From: Rhodoferax sp.
GTDB taxonomy: Bacteria; Pseudomonadota; Gammaproteobacteria; Burkholderiales; Burkholderiaceae_C
Direction: 5' to 3'
DNA length: 64,000 nt
NCBI GenBank assembly: GCA_029866205.1
Contig: JARWZT010000011.1
Coordinates: 62,001-126,000 of the forward strand
Below are positions 56,371-64,000 of the stretch, piece by piece (position 1 is the first letter of the stretch; every line of letters begins with the position of its first letter). The position numbers and the translations under genes were made by a program. The notes below the pieces were generated by a model. The model worked only from the letters and a program-made list of their open reading frames with translations. It was not told the origin of the DNA and searched no databases.

Positions 56371-58041
56371 TTACGGCTGTAAGACGTAAGTGCCCGGCGC
56401 GTCGCAGATCGGCACCAATCCTTGTGTCGGTGCGCCGATCTCTGGTGCCGCCACGGGTTTGCCCGAGCGGGCCTGTAGCCAGGCCGTCCAGTCCGGCCAC
56501 CACGAGCCTTCGTACCGGGGTGCCGCCTGCAACCAGGCGTCGGGATCCAGGTATTTGCCGTCATGTTTTCGGGTCAGTACCTGGTAACTGCGTCCGGTGA
56601 CCCCGGGTGGATTCACGATGCCTACGTTGTGCCCTCCCGAAGTCAGCAAGAACGTGAGTTCCACGTCAGCCAACAGGTGCAGTTTGTGCACCGAACGCCA
56701 AGGCGCCACATGGTCAAGCTGCGTACCGAGGCAGTAGATCGGGCACTTGATGTCCAGCAGGGCGATGGATTTGCCGTTCACGGTGTAACGCCCGCCTGCC
56801 AAATCGTTGTGCAAAAACATCCGCCGCAGATACTCTGAATGCATTTGATAGGGCAGGCGCGTGCCGTCCGCGTTCCAAGCCATCAGATCGCTCACCGCGG
56901 AACGTTCACCCAGCAAATAGTCTTTGAGCATCTTGGACCACACCAGGTCGCTCGAGCCCATGAGCTGAAACGCCCCGGCCATCTGCTTGATGTCCAGATA
57001 GCCCTGGTCCCACATGATGTCTTCAAGATAGGCGACTTGGCTCTCGTCAATGAACAGTTGCAGCTCGCCCGGCTCGGTGAAGTCAGTTTGTGCGGCCAGC
57101 AATGAAATGGTGGCCAAGCGTTTGTCGCCATCCCGGCCCATGGCGGCTCCCGCCATGGTGAGCAAGGTGCCGCCCAGGCAGTAGCCCATGGCGTGATCTT
57201 CTTTTTGGGCACCACTTTGGCAATGGCGTCTATGGATTCCATGACGCCCAGGCGCAAGTAATCCGCCATACCCAACTCGCGGTCGTCTGAACTGGGGTTC
57301 TTCCAGGAAATAGAAAAAACCGTGTGACCCTGATCCACCAGGTACTTGATCAGGGAGTTGTTGGGTGACAGGTCCAGGATGTAGTACTTCATGATCCACG
57401 ATGGCACGATGAGGATGGGCTCAGGAAATACCTCTGCACCCGCCGGTGCGTACTGGATCAGTTCGATCAACGCATTGCGGTAAATGACCTGGCCAGAGGT
57501 GATGGCCACGTCCCGTCCGACCTGGTGGGTGTCTGTTCTTTGCGTCGGAGTACCGCCACCCAGTCGCTGCACATCTTGCACAAAATTTTGAAAACCCCGC
57601 ATCAGACTCATGCCACCAGAGGCGAGCGCGCGTTCTATGACCTCGGGGTTGCTCGCGACAAAATTGGCTGGCGACACCACATCCAGCATTTGACGCACGG
57701 TGAAGCTCACCACCTCTTCGTGGTGGCCCGAAACGCCCCGCACGTGCGTGGTCGCGTCTTGCCACCACTGTTGCGTCATGAGGAATGACTGGCTGATCAA
57801 ATTAAACGGCCATGCCTTCCAGCTGTCGCTGGCAAAGCGCCGGTCCTGAACCACAGGCGTCACGCAGGGAGGGCAGGGCGCTTGCGCCGAGCGTGGCACA
57901 TAGGCCGCCAAGGTCTGAAACCCTTGCCATGCGCAAGGCGGCCGTGGACACGCCACGCCCCAAGGGCGACAGCTGGGCATGGGCCCATCGGTCCAAAGGG
58001 TGGCCAGGCTTGAAGTGCCGACTCTCAGGGACATTCACCAT
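56371..58041 (-). pseudogene. phaC: PHB synthase PhaC, frameshifted
   Basis: A class I PhaC-type synthase is spread over two or three minus-strand frames. From 58041 the frame reads LDRWAHAQLSPLGRGVSTAAL, a usual PhaC N-terminus. Near 57920-57945 the reading moves by +1 to the frame with CPPCVTPVVQDRRFASDSW and MTQQWWQDATTHVRGVS. Near 57193-57200 it moves back, because ATCAC stands where ATC-CAC is expected. The catalytic Cys (GYCLGGTLL), Asp (GTQLDHVAPW) and His (SGGHNVG) lie only in the last frame. This is either a recent pseudogene or a sequence with indel errors. It converges on phaP. Confidence 0.8.
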
Positions 58042-58236
58042 GTAGCACAAGCTCCGTAAAGGGTGCGTTTATTGTCTCGGGCACTGCGTGTTGAAGGGTG
58101 ATCCACATCACCTGTCGCCCGCCATCGTGACTTCAAGTACATCATGGGATATCTCGCTGATGAATGTCGTGATGCGGGTGCTTCATGGCTGTCAGCAGGG
58201 TCTGTGATACTATAAATAGGACGTTCGACCTTTACT

Positions 58237-58974
58237 ATGCTTCCCTCCATCCGCTCGATCTTCGCCGACAGCCCGGTGCCCCTGTATTCGCAGTTGGCCG
58301 ATTTGTTGCGCCAGCGGATCTTGCGGGGGGCTTGGGCGCCGGGTAGCAAGGTGCCTTCCCTGGAGGCCTTGGTCACCGAATTCAAGGTAGCCCGGGTCAC
58401 CGTGCGCCAGGCGATTGAAATTTTGTCTCGCGAGGGTTTGCTGCTGCCCCAGCGCGGTCGTGGAACTTTTGTGAGCGCGCAAGTTCAGTCGCAACGCTCA
58501 ATGGCACTGGAAACTTCCCTGCAGGGTTTGGCCGATGCCTACCGCAACGACAAGCCGGAGCTTACCCTCATTGAAGAGTCGGGCGTGCAGCCGGTGCTTG
58601 CCAGCGCCGATGGACATGCCGCACCCGCCTACCACTTTATGCGCCGCGTCCATTCGCGTGACGGCGCAGGCTATTGTGTGGCCGCCATCTATATCGATCA
58701 GCGCGCATTTCGTCTGGCGCCCAAGCGATTTCGCCAAGAAACCGTGGTGCCTGTGCTGATGGATTTGCCCAAGGTGCAGATTGCATCGGCCCGCCAAACG
58801 CTTCGCATCTCTACGGCCGATGTGGAGACGGCGCGTTTGCTCCAGGTGCCAGTCCATTCGCCCGTGGCTGAAGTACGGCGCATCTGTCTCTCGCCAGACG
58901 GCAGCGTGCTTTACCTGGGCGAAATTACCTACCGGGGCGATTTCATCGAGTTTTCGATGCAGTTGACCCTTTGA
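58237..58974 (+). CDS. GntR-family regulator, HutC/UTRA subgroup
   Basis: Residues 15-80 form the winged helix (LYSQLADLLRQRILRGAWAPGSKVPS, VARVTVRQAIEILSREGLLL). Residues ~95-240 form a UTRA ligand domain. The 245-residue length is usual. It is divergent from phaC and 30 bp upstream of a binding-protein gene, so it probably controls the choline-sulfate-type operon. The ligand is unknown. Confidence 0.87.
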   Translation: MLPSIRSIFADSPVPLYSQLADLLRQRILRGAWAPGSKVPSLEALVTEFKVARVTVRQAIEILSREGLLLPQRGRGTFVSAQVQSQRSMALETSLQGLADAYRNDKPELTLIEESGVQPVLASADGHAAPAYHFMRRVHSRDGAGYCVAAIYIDQRAFRLAPKRFRQETVVPVLMDLPKVQIASARQTLRISTADVETARLLQVPVHSPVAEVRRICLSPDGSVLYLGEITYRGDFIEFSMQLTL

Positions 58975-59004
58975 ACTCCTTATTGCTACTTGGAAAAGTG
59001 ACCT

Positions 59005-59982
59005 ATGAATCTGTTGTCTTCCCTGCTTTGTAAGAGTTTTGTCCTGCTGGGTTTGGCCCTGGCCTCGGGGGTGCAAGCCCAAACCTATCCATCCAAGCCG
59101 ATTCGGCTGGTGGTTCCCTGGCCGGCCGGGGGCGTGGTGGATCTGGCGGCACGCCAATGGAGCATTCGTGCCCAGGCGGCTCTGGGGCAGCCCATCGTGG
59201 TGGAGAACAAGCTGGGTGCCGGGGGCAATATCGGCGCAGACCTTGTGGCCAAAGCTCCCGCCGATGGTCATACGCTGTTACTCACCTCGAGCGCGCTCAC
59301 GGTCAGCACGGCCATGGGCGCGAAGATGCAATTTGACGCAGTAAAAGACCTCGAGCGCGTGGCGCTGGTGGGGTACGCACCTTCAGTTTTGGTGGTCAGC
59401 ACGGCCAGCAAGATCCAGACCGTTCAAGAGCTGATCAAGGCCGCCCGCGCCCAACCGGGTTCGCTCAGCTATGCCTCGGCCGGTGTGGGTTCGCCGGCCC
59501 ACATGACGGGCGAGCTTTTCAAGGCCCGCAAAGATCTGTTCATCTTGCACATTCCCTACACGGGTGCGCCTGCGGCCATGACCGATCAGATTGCCGGACG
59601 CATCGATTTCCATTTTTCCAATGCCGCCGTGGCCTTGCCGCAAATCAAGGCTGGCAAGGTGCGCGCGTTGGCAGTGACCAGCGCTCAGCGCATGGCGAGT
59701 CTGCCCCAGGTGCCCACCATGATGGAGGCGGGCGTGGAAAAATTTGAAGCCGACCAATGGCTGGGTCTGCTCGCGCCCAAGGGAACACCGCCTGACGTGG
59801 TGCAAAAGCTGGTGACCGAGGTCAACAGGGTGATCGGCCAGGAAGATTTTTCTGCTGCGCTGGCCAACGCCGGCATGGCTGCCGCCAAGCCTGGCAAGGC
59901 TGATGGTTTTGATGCCTACTTCAAACACGATCTGGCGCAATGGACCGCCGTGGTCAAGTCTGCGGGTATCAAGCCCGAATAA
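59005..59982 (+). CDS. Bug-type (TctC) periplasmic binding protein
   Basis: The 325-residue product has a signal peptide (SFVLLGLALASGVQAQ) and the Bug family pattern: YPSKPIRLVVPWPAGGVVDLAAR, VVENKLGAGGNIGADLVAKAPADGHTLL and GAPAAMTDQIAGRIDFHF. Bug proteins bind carboxylates and other small ligands for tripartite tricarboxylate transporters. No TctA or TctB gene is adjacent, so it is an orphan binding protein. The gene lies 13 nt before the sulfatase, so its ligand may be choline-O-sulfate or a related compound; this is inference. Confidence 0.88.
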   Translation: MNLLSSLLCKSFVLLGLALASGVQAQTYPSKPIRLVVPWPAGGVVDLAARQWSIRAQAALGQPIVVENKLGAGGNIGADLVAKAPADGHTLLLTSSALTVSTAMGAKMQFDAVKDLERVALVGYAPSVLVVSTASKIQTVQELIKAARAQPGSLSYASAGVGSPAHMTGELFKARKDLFILHIPYTGAPAAMTDQIAGRIDFHFSNAAVALPQIKAGKVRALAVTSAQRMASLPQVPTMMEAGVEKFEADQWLGLLAPKGTPPDVVQKLVTEVNRVIGQEDFSAALANAGMAAAKPGKADGFDAYFKHDLAQWTAVVKSAGIKPE

Positions 59983-59995
59983 CCGTGGTCCACCC

Positions 59996-61564
59996 ATGAA
60001 ATCTGCCAAACCAAATATCCTCTTGGTCATGGCCGACCAGTTGGCCGTTCCGACCCTGCCTTTTCATGGTCACCCCTTGGTCAAGGCACCAAACTTGAGT
60101 CGCCTGGCGCAAAGTGGCGTGGTGTTTGACAGCGCGTACTGCAATTTTCCGATCTGTGCGCCCTCGCGCTTTTCCATGCTGTCGGGGCGCTTGCCGCATT
60201 CGATTGCCGCCTACGACAACGCCTCCGAGTTCCCGGCCGCCATGCCCACCATGGCGCACTACCTGCGCCACGCGGGCTACCGCACCATTTTGTGCGGCAA
60301 GATGCACTTCATTGGGCCCGACCAGTTGCACGGTTTTGAAGAACGCTTGACGACCGATATCTATCCCGCCGACTTTGCCTGGACGCCCGACTGGCTCAAG
60401 GGGCCCGCCTATCGGCCTACGGGGGTGAGCATGCGACCAGTGCTGGAGGCGGGCCCCTGTGTGCGCAGCATGCAGATCGATTACGACGATGAGGTCGAAT
60501 ACAAGGGCGCCCAATGTCTGTACGACCTCGCACGGGCACCCCAAGACAAGCCATTTTTTCTCACGGTGTCTTACACCCACCCACATCCGCCGTTTGTGGC
60601 ACCGCAGCGCCACTGGGATTTGTACCGCGAGGACGAGATTGACGATCCACGCGTGGCTCCCATTGCCTTTGAAAGCCAGGACGAGCACAGCCAATGGCTG
60701 CACGTGGCCCATGCGCAAGACCTTTACAGCGTCTCACCCGCGCAGGTGCGACGTGCGCGTCACGCCTACTACGGCATGGTCAGCTACGTCGACGAAAAAA
60801 TCGGCCGGATTCTCGATGTGCTGCAGGAAACGGGTCTGGACGACAACACCACCGTGGTGTTCTGCGGTGACCACGGCGAGATGCTGGGTGAGCGTGGCAT
60901 GTGGTTCAAGCAAAGCTTTTACGAGTCATCGGTGCGTGTTCCGCTGATCGTTTCCATGCCCAAGCGGTTTGCCCCGGCACGCGTGGCAGCGCACGTCTCG
61001 CTGGTGGACTTGTTGCCCACGTTCATGGACTTGGCGTGCGATGGCAAGCCGCCCGCGCCAGTCGGGCCCATGCACGGCAGCAGCTTGCTGCCTTTGCTCA
61101 CCGGCGTAGATTCGGGTGCCGAACGCTGCGTGGTGTCGGAATACAGCTCCGAAGGCGTTTGTGCCGCATCGCGGATGGTGCGCCAAGGTCCCTGGAAATA
61201 CATTTTCACGCATGGACTGTCCCCCCTGCTTTTCAACCTTGCCACCGATCCGAACGAGCTCAACAATTTGGCAGGCCAGGCGGACCATGCGCACACTGAG
61301 CAGCGTCTGCACGCCCGCCTGGTCCAAGACTGGGATCCGGCCGAGGTGCATGCTCGCATTTTGGCCAGTCAACGGGAGCGATTGTTTCTGGCGGAGGTGG
61401 CCAGTGGCTCCAGCCAAACTCCGAATTGGGCTTACCAGCCCTTTGTTGACGAAAGCCAGCGATTTATCCGTGGTTCCGGCGCGGCAGGCCCCACCAGTGT
61501 CAAGGCGCGGGCCCGCTTTCCCTTTGTGGAGCCAGCCCAGCCAGACCAAGCGCCCGGAGGCTAG
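59996..61564 (+). CDS. betC: Choline sulfatase-type arylsulfatase
   Basis: The 522-residue product is a type I sulfatase with the formylglycine motif CAPSR (Cys near residue 54), the metal-site [10 protein letters not shown] and [20 protein letters not shown], and a C-terminal [19 protein letters not shown] segment characteristic of choline sulfatases (BetC). It hydrolyses choline-O-sulfate to choline and sulfate. I chose the ATG at 59996 ([10 protein letters not shown]). Its 3' end overlaps the convergent aldehyde dehydrogenase gene by 4 nt. Confidence 0.88.
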   Translation: MKSAKPNILLVMADQLAVPTLPFHGHPLVKAPNLSRLAQSGVVFDSAYCNFPICAPSRFSMLSGRLPHSIAAYDNASEFPAAMPTMAHYLRHAGYRTILCGKMHFIGPDQLHGFEERLTTDIYPADFAWTPDWLKGPAYRPTGVSMRPVLEAGPCVRSMQIDYDDEVEYKGAQCLYDLARAPQDKPFFLTVSYTHPHPPFVAPQRHWDLYREDEIDDPRVAPIAFESQDEHSQWLHVAHAQDLYSVSPAQVRRARHAYYGMVSYVDEKIGRILDVLQETGLDDNTTVVFCGDHGEMLGERGMWFKQSFYESSVRVPLIVSMPKRFAPARVAAHVSLVDLLPTFMDLACDGKPPAPVGPMHGSSLLPLLTGVDSGAERCVVSEYSSEGVCAASRMVRQGPWKYIFTHGLSPLLFNLATDPNELNNLAGQADHAHTEQRLHARLVQDWDPAEVHARILASQRERLFLAEVASGSSQTPNWAYQPFVDESQRFIRGSGAAGPTSVKARARFPFVEPAQPDQAPGG

Positions 61565-63003
61565 AGCAGACCGGCTTGCGACACAAACTTCGGGTTCATG
61601 TACGCCTCCAGCGCCTCGGTGCCCCCTTCGGAGCCGTAGCCTGAATCCTTGACGCCACCAAACGGTGTTTCTGGCGTGCCCAGTCCCAGGTGGTTAATGG
61701 TGATCATGCCGGTTTCAATACAGGCGGCGATCTGCTGGGCGGTACGTGCTGATCGGGTCCAGGCATAAGCCGCCAAGCCAAAGGGTAGCCGGTTGGCTTC
61801 CCGCACTGCATCGTCAAAGCTGGCAAAGGGGTTGATGATGGCCATCGGACCAAAGGGCTCTTCGGTCATGGCACGTCCCGTGGTCGGCAGTTCAGTGATA
61901 ACCGTGGGTGCCCAATAATTGCCTGCAGTGCCCACGGGCGCTCCGCCGGTTTGGATGTGCGCGTGCTGCTGGCGCGCATCGGCCACCAGGTTTTCCATGG
62001 CAGCCTTGCGGCGCGGGTTGGCCAGCGGTCCCATGGTGGTGCCGCTCTCCAGGCCATCGCCCATCTTCAGGTTTTCGGTGTGCATGACAAACTGCGCCAC
62101 AAAGTCCTTGTAAACCCCCTCCTGCACCAGAAAGCGGGTGGGGGAGACGCAGACCTGGCCGGCGTTGCGAAACTTGCTTGCCACCATGGTCTTGGCGGCC
62201 AGTGCCACGTCGGCGTCGTCGAAGATCACCACGGGCGCGTGTCCACCGAGCTCCATGGTCATGCGCTTCATGTGCAGTCCCGCCATGGCAGCCAGCTGCT
62301 TGCCCACCGGAGTGGAACCGGTGAAAGAAATCTTGCGGATAGCGGGGTGCGCGATCAGGAAAGAAGAGATGTGCGCCGGGTCGCCATAAACCAGATTGAC
62401 CACGCCCGCAGGCACGCCGGCGTCAATAAAGGCGCGGATCAGCGCGGCCGGCGACGCCGGTGTTTCTTCGGGGGCCTTCACGATGATGGAGCATCCTGCT
62501 GCCAGTGCCGCGGACAGCTTGCGCACGATTTGGTTGATCGGGAAGTTCCAGGGCGTGAACGCCGCCACCGGGCCTACGGGCTCTTTGATCACCAGTTGAT
62601 AGACGTCGTGCTGGCGCGGCGGAATCACTCTACCGTAGGCGCGGCGGCCTTCTTCGGCAAACCAGTCAATGGTGTCGGCACCGGCCATTATTTCCATCCG
62701 GGCTTCGGCCAGGGGCTTGCCTTGCTCCAGGGTCATCAGGCGGGCGATTGGCTCCACCCGATCGCGCAGCAACTGTGCCGCTTTGCGCATGGTCTTATAG
62801 CGGTCGAACGCACTGATACGCCGCCACACCGCAAAGCCACGCTCGGCGGCTGCAGCGACTTCTTCGAGGTCTGAAGTCTCTGCACAAGCCACCTGGCCGA
62901 TCACGGTACCGGTGGCAGGGTTACGCACCGGCAGGCTGCGGGCGGCTGCGCCCTCGCGCCAGTGGCCGTCGATATAGAGCTGAATGGGGGGGTAGTCGTT
63001 CAT
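61561..63003 (-). CDS. NAD(P)-dependent aldehyde dehydrogenase (betaine aldehyde / semialdehyde type)
   Basis: The 480-residue product is a standard aldehyde dehydrogenase: [26 protein letters not shown], the catalytic Glu in [13 protein letters not shown] and the catalytic Cys in [13 protein letters not shown], then GMITINHLG near the end. It is closest by eye to succinate-semialdehyde dehydrogenases, but next to betC and a choline-dehydrogenase-like gene betaine aldehyde oxidation is a sensible alternative. The downstream gene on the same strand is betC's convergent partner. Confidence 0.85.
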   Translation of the reverse strand: MNDYPPIQLYIDGHWREGAAARSLPVRNPATGTVIGQVACAETSDLEEVAAAAERGFAVWRRISAFDRYKTMRKAAQLLRDRVEPIARLMTLEQGKPLAEARMEIMAGADTIDWFAEEGRRAYGRVIPPRQHDVYQLVIKEPVGPVAAFTPWNFPINQIVRKLSAALAAGCSIIVKAPEETPASPAALIRAFIDAGVPAGVVNLVYGDPAHISSFLIAHPAIRKISFTGSTPVGKQLAAMAGLHMKRMTMELGGHAPVVIFDDADVALAAKTMVASKFRNAGQVCVSPTRFLVQEGVYKDFVAQFVMHTENLKMGDGLESGTTMGPLANPRRKAAMENLVADARQQHAHIQTGGAPVGTAGNYWAPTVITELPTTGRAMTEEPFGPMAIINPFASFDDAVREANRLPFGLAAYAWTRSARTAQQIAACIETGMITINHLGLGTPETPFGGVKDSGYGSEGGTEALEAYMNPKFVSQAGLL

Positions 63004-63102
63004 GGAGGGCTTGGAGAAAAAGGAAGTGAGTGAAAGTTGAAAACGAAAAAAGGACGCAAAGAGAACGCAAAGATGGGTATCAAATTGACCGGAATGCCCG
63101 GC

Positions 63103-64000
63103 TCAGGCAGCGTCTTCCAGCACCATGGCAGCGCCTTTTTCGCCAATCATGATGGCCGCCGCATTGGTGTTGGTCGATACCATGCGGGGCATGACTGAGG
63201 CGTCAATGACCCGCAGGCTATCAACGCCGCGCACGCGCAAGCGTGGGTCCACCACCGATGCCGAGTCTGCACCCATGCGGCAGGTGCCCACGGGGTGATA
63301 AACGGTACCACCTTTGTGTCGGGCAAAGTTTTCCAGGGCCTCAGGGCTGACCACACCGTTGCCCGGGAAATGCTCTTCGCCAGTCACCAAATTTCGAAAT
63401 GCGGGTTGGGCATAAATCTCGCGCAGCTGGCGCAGCCCGGCCACCAGCACCCGTGCATCTTGTGGGTGCTGCAGGTAGTTGGACACGATGCGCGGCGCGG
63501 CCAGGGGATCCGCCGAGCGCAGGTGCACACTGCCACGCGACAGCGGGCGGCATTGCGTGGCCGATGCGGAAAACCCCGAGAAACGGTGCAGTGCATCGCC
63601 CGGCTTGTCCACGGACAAAGGCATCACGTTAAACAGCACATCGGCACGCCCGCCTTGGGCATATTCAGTGCAGGCCAGGCCGCCGACTTGACCGGCGCCC
63701 ACGGTCAGCGGCCCGCGTTGCTGGAGCAGCCACTGCACGCCCATTTGCACCAGACGCAAAGGGTTGCGGATGTCATCGTTGAGCGAATGTTTCTTGCGCA
63801 GCTTGACGATCACCCGCGCCTGGTAATGGTCCTGCAGGTTTTCACCCACTTCGGGTGCGTCCACGTTCACGGCAATCTTGTGCTGGCGCAGCAGGGCCGC
63901 CGGGCCAATGCCAGAGAGCTGCAGCAGTTGGGGCGACTGCAATGCGCCAGCGGCCAGAATGACCTCGGCGTCTGCCTGTGCGGCAGTCAGCACGCCGTCG
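63103..64000 (-). CDS. GMC oxidoreductase, choline dehydrogenase-like (5' end outside window)
   Basis: The visible C-terminal ~298 residues carry GMC oxidoreductase marks: VILAAGALQSPQLLQLSGIGPA, VGENLQDHYQ, the GTVYHPVGTCRMG active-site segment with the catalytic His, VVDPRLRVRGVDSLRVIDASVMP and NTNAAAIMIGEKGA. These are the BetA/choline dehydrogenase pattern, an FAD enzyme that oxidises choline to betaine aldehyde, but alcohol dehydrogenases of the same family look alike. The FAD-binding N-terminus is beyond the right edge. Confidence 0.85.
   Translation of the reverse strand, partial: DGVLTAAQADAEVILAAGALQSPQLLQLSGIGPAALLRQHKIAVNVDAPEVGENLQDHYQARVIVKLRKKHSLNDDIRNPLRLVQMGVQWLLQQRGPLTVGAGQVGGLACTEYAQGGRADVLFNVMPLSVDKPGDALHRFSGFSASATQCRPLSRGSVHLRSADPLAAPRIVSNYLQHPQDARVLVAGLRQLREIYAQPAFRNLVTGEEHFPGNGVVSPEALENFARHKGGTVYHPVGTCRMGADSASVVDPRLRVRGVDSLRVIDASVMPRMVSTNTNAAAIMIGEKGAAMVLEDAA

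Overview
The window looks like chromosome of a betaproteobacterium of the Comamonadaceae type (Rhodoferax/Polaromonas-like). This rests on gene content and order, not on a database search: a polar-flagellum block with flhF/flhG/fliA, a cbb3 oxidase cluster with FNR, uvrB next to the isc operon, a propionyl-CoA/methylmalonyl-CoA operon, and polyhydroxybutyrate (PHB) genes with a phasin.

Layout. (1) 1-9.8 kb, motility: fliL (cut by the left edge) and fliK on the minus strand, divergent from flhA-flhF-flhG-fliA, then a fliS-like gene and motAB. Sequence-level promoter matches are a back-to-back pair of sigma-54-like sites between fliK and flhA and a near-consensus sigma-28 site just after fliA. 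(2) 9.9-13.5 kb, housekeeping: a Sel1-repeat protein, an unknown membrane protein, a nested inverted repeat, lgt, an HD-GYP response regulator and a universal stress protein. (3) 13.6-25.1 kb, microaerobic respiration: ccoI-ccoS-ccoNOQP-ccoG-ccoH, fnr, hemN, a TauE/SafE-like protein and a second FNR-family regulator without the N-terminal cysteine cluster. Three FNR-type palindromes lie at usp/ccoI, ccoN and fnr/hemN. (4) 25.4-28 kb: dusA, an EamA transporter and a GntR/FCD regulator. (5) 28.1-35.9 kb: scpA-meaB-pccB-[small membrane protein]-pccA-VOC protein, a propionyl-CoA to succinyl-CoA operon. (6) 36-39.7 kb: rnfB-like ferredoxin, an intracellular PHB depolymerase with a long Ala/Lys tail, and an aromatic aminotransferase. 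(7) 39.9-48.2 kb: uvrB, iscRSUA-hscBA-fdx and a dnaQ-like exonuclease.

(8) 48.25-53.95 kb is an accessory island beginning at a tRNA-Val(CAC) gene. It holds loosely spaced, mostly minus-strand genes (DUF4864-like secreted protein, RodZ-like HTH/membrane protein, acidic 12-residue-repeat protein, alpha/beta-hydrolase-adenylate cyclase fusion) separated by copies of an imperfect dispersed repeat. It ends near two N-terminally truncated, head-to-head remnants of a secreted beta-rich protein family. (9) 54-58 kb: DUF427, DUF2805 and nitroreductase genes, then phasin phaP and a frameshifted phaC-type PHB synthase. phaP and the distant phaZ share the same promoter/operator block at the same spacing from their start codons. 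(10) 58.2-64 kb: GntR/UTRA regulator, Bug-type binding protein, choline sulfatase, aldehyde dehydrogenase and a choline-dehydrogenase-like GMC oxidoreductase cut by the right edge. Together these suggest choline-O-sulfate to glycine betaine conversion.

Most of the window is core chromosome. The least explained parts are the repeat-punctuated island, the shared PHB regulatory block together with the broken phaC, the nested inverted repeat upstream of lgt, and the cysteine-less FNR paralog.
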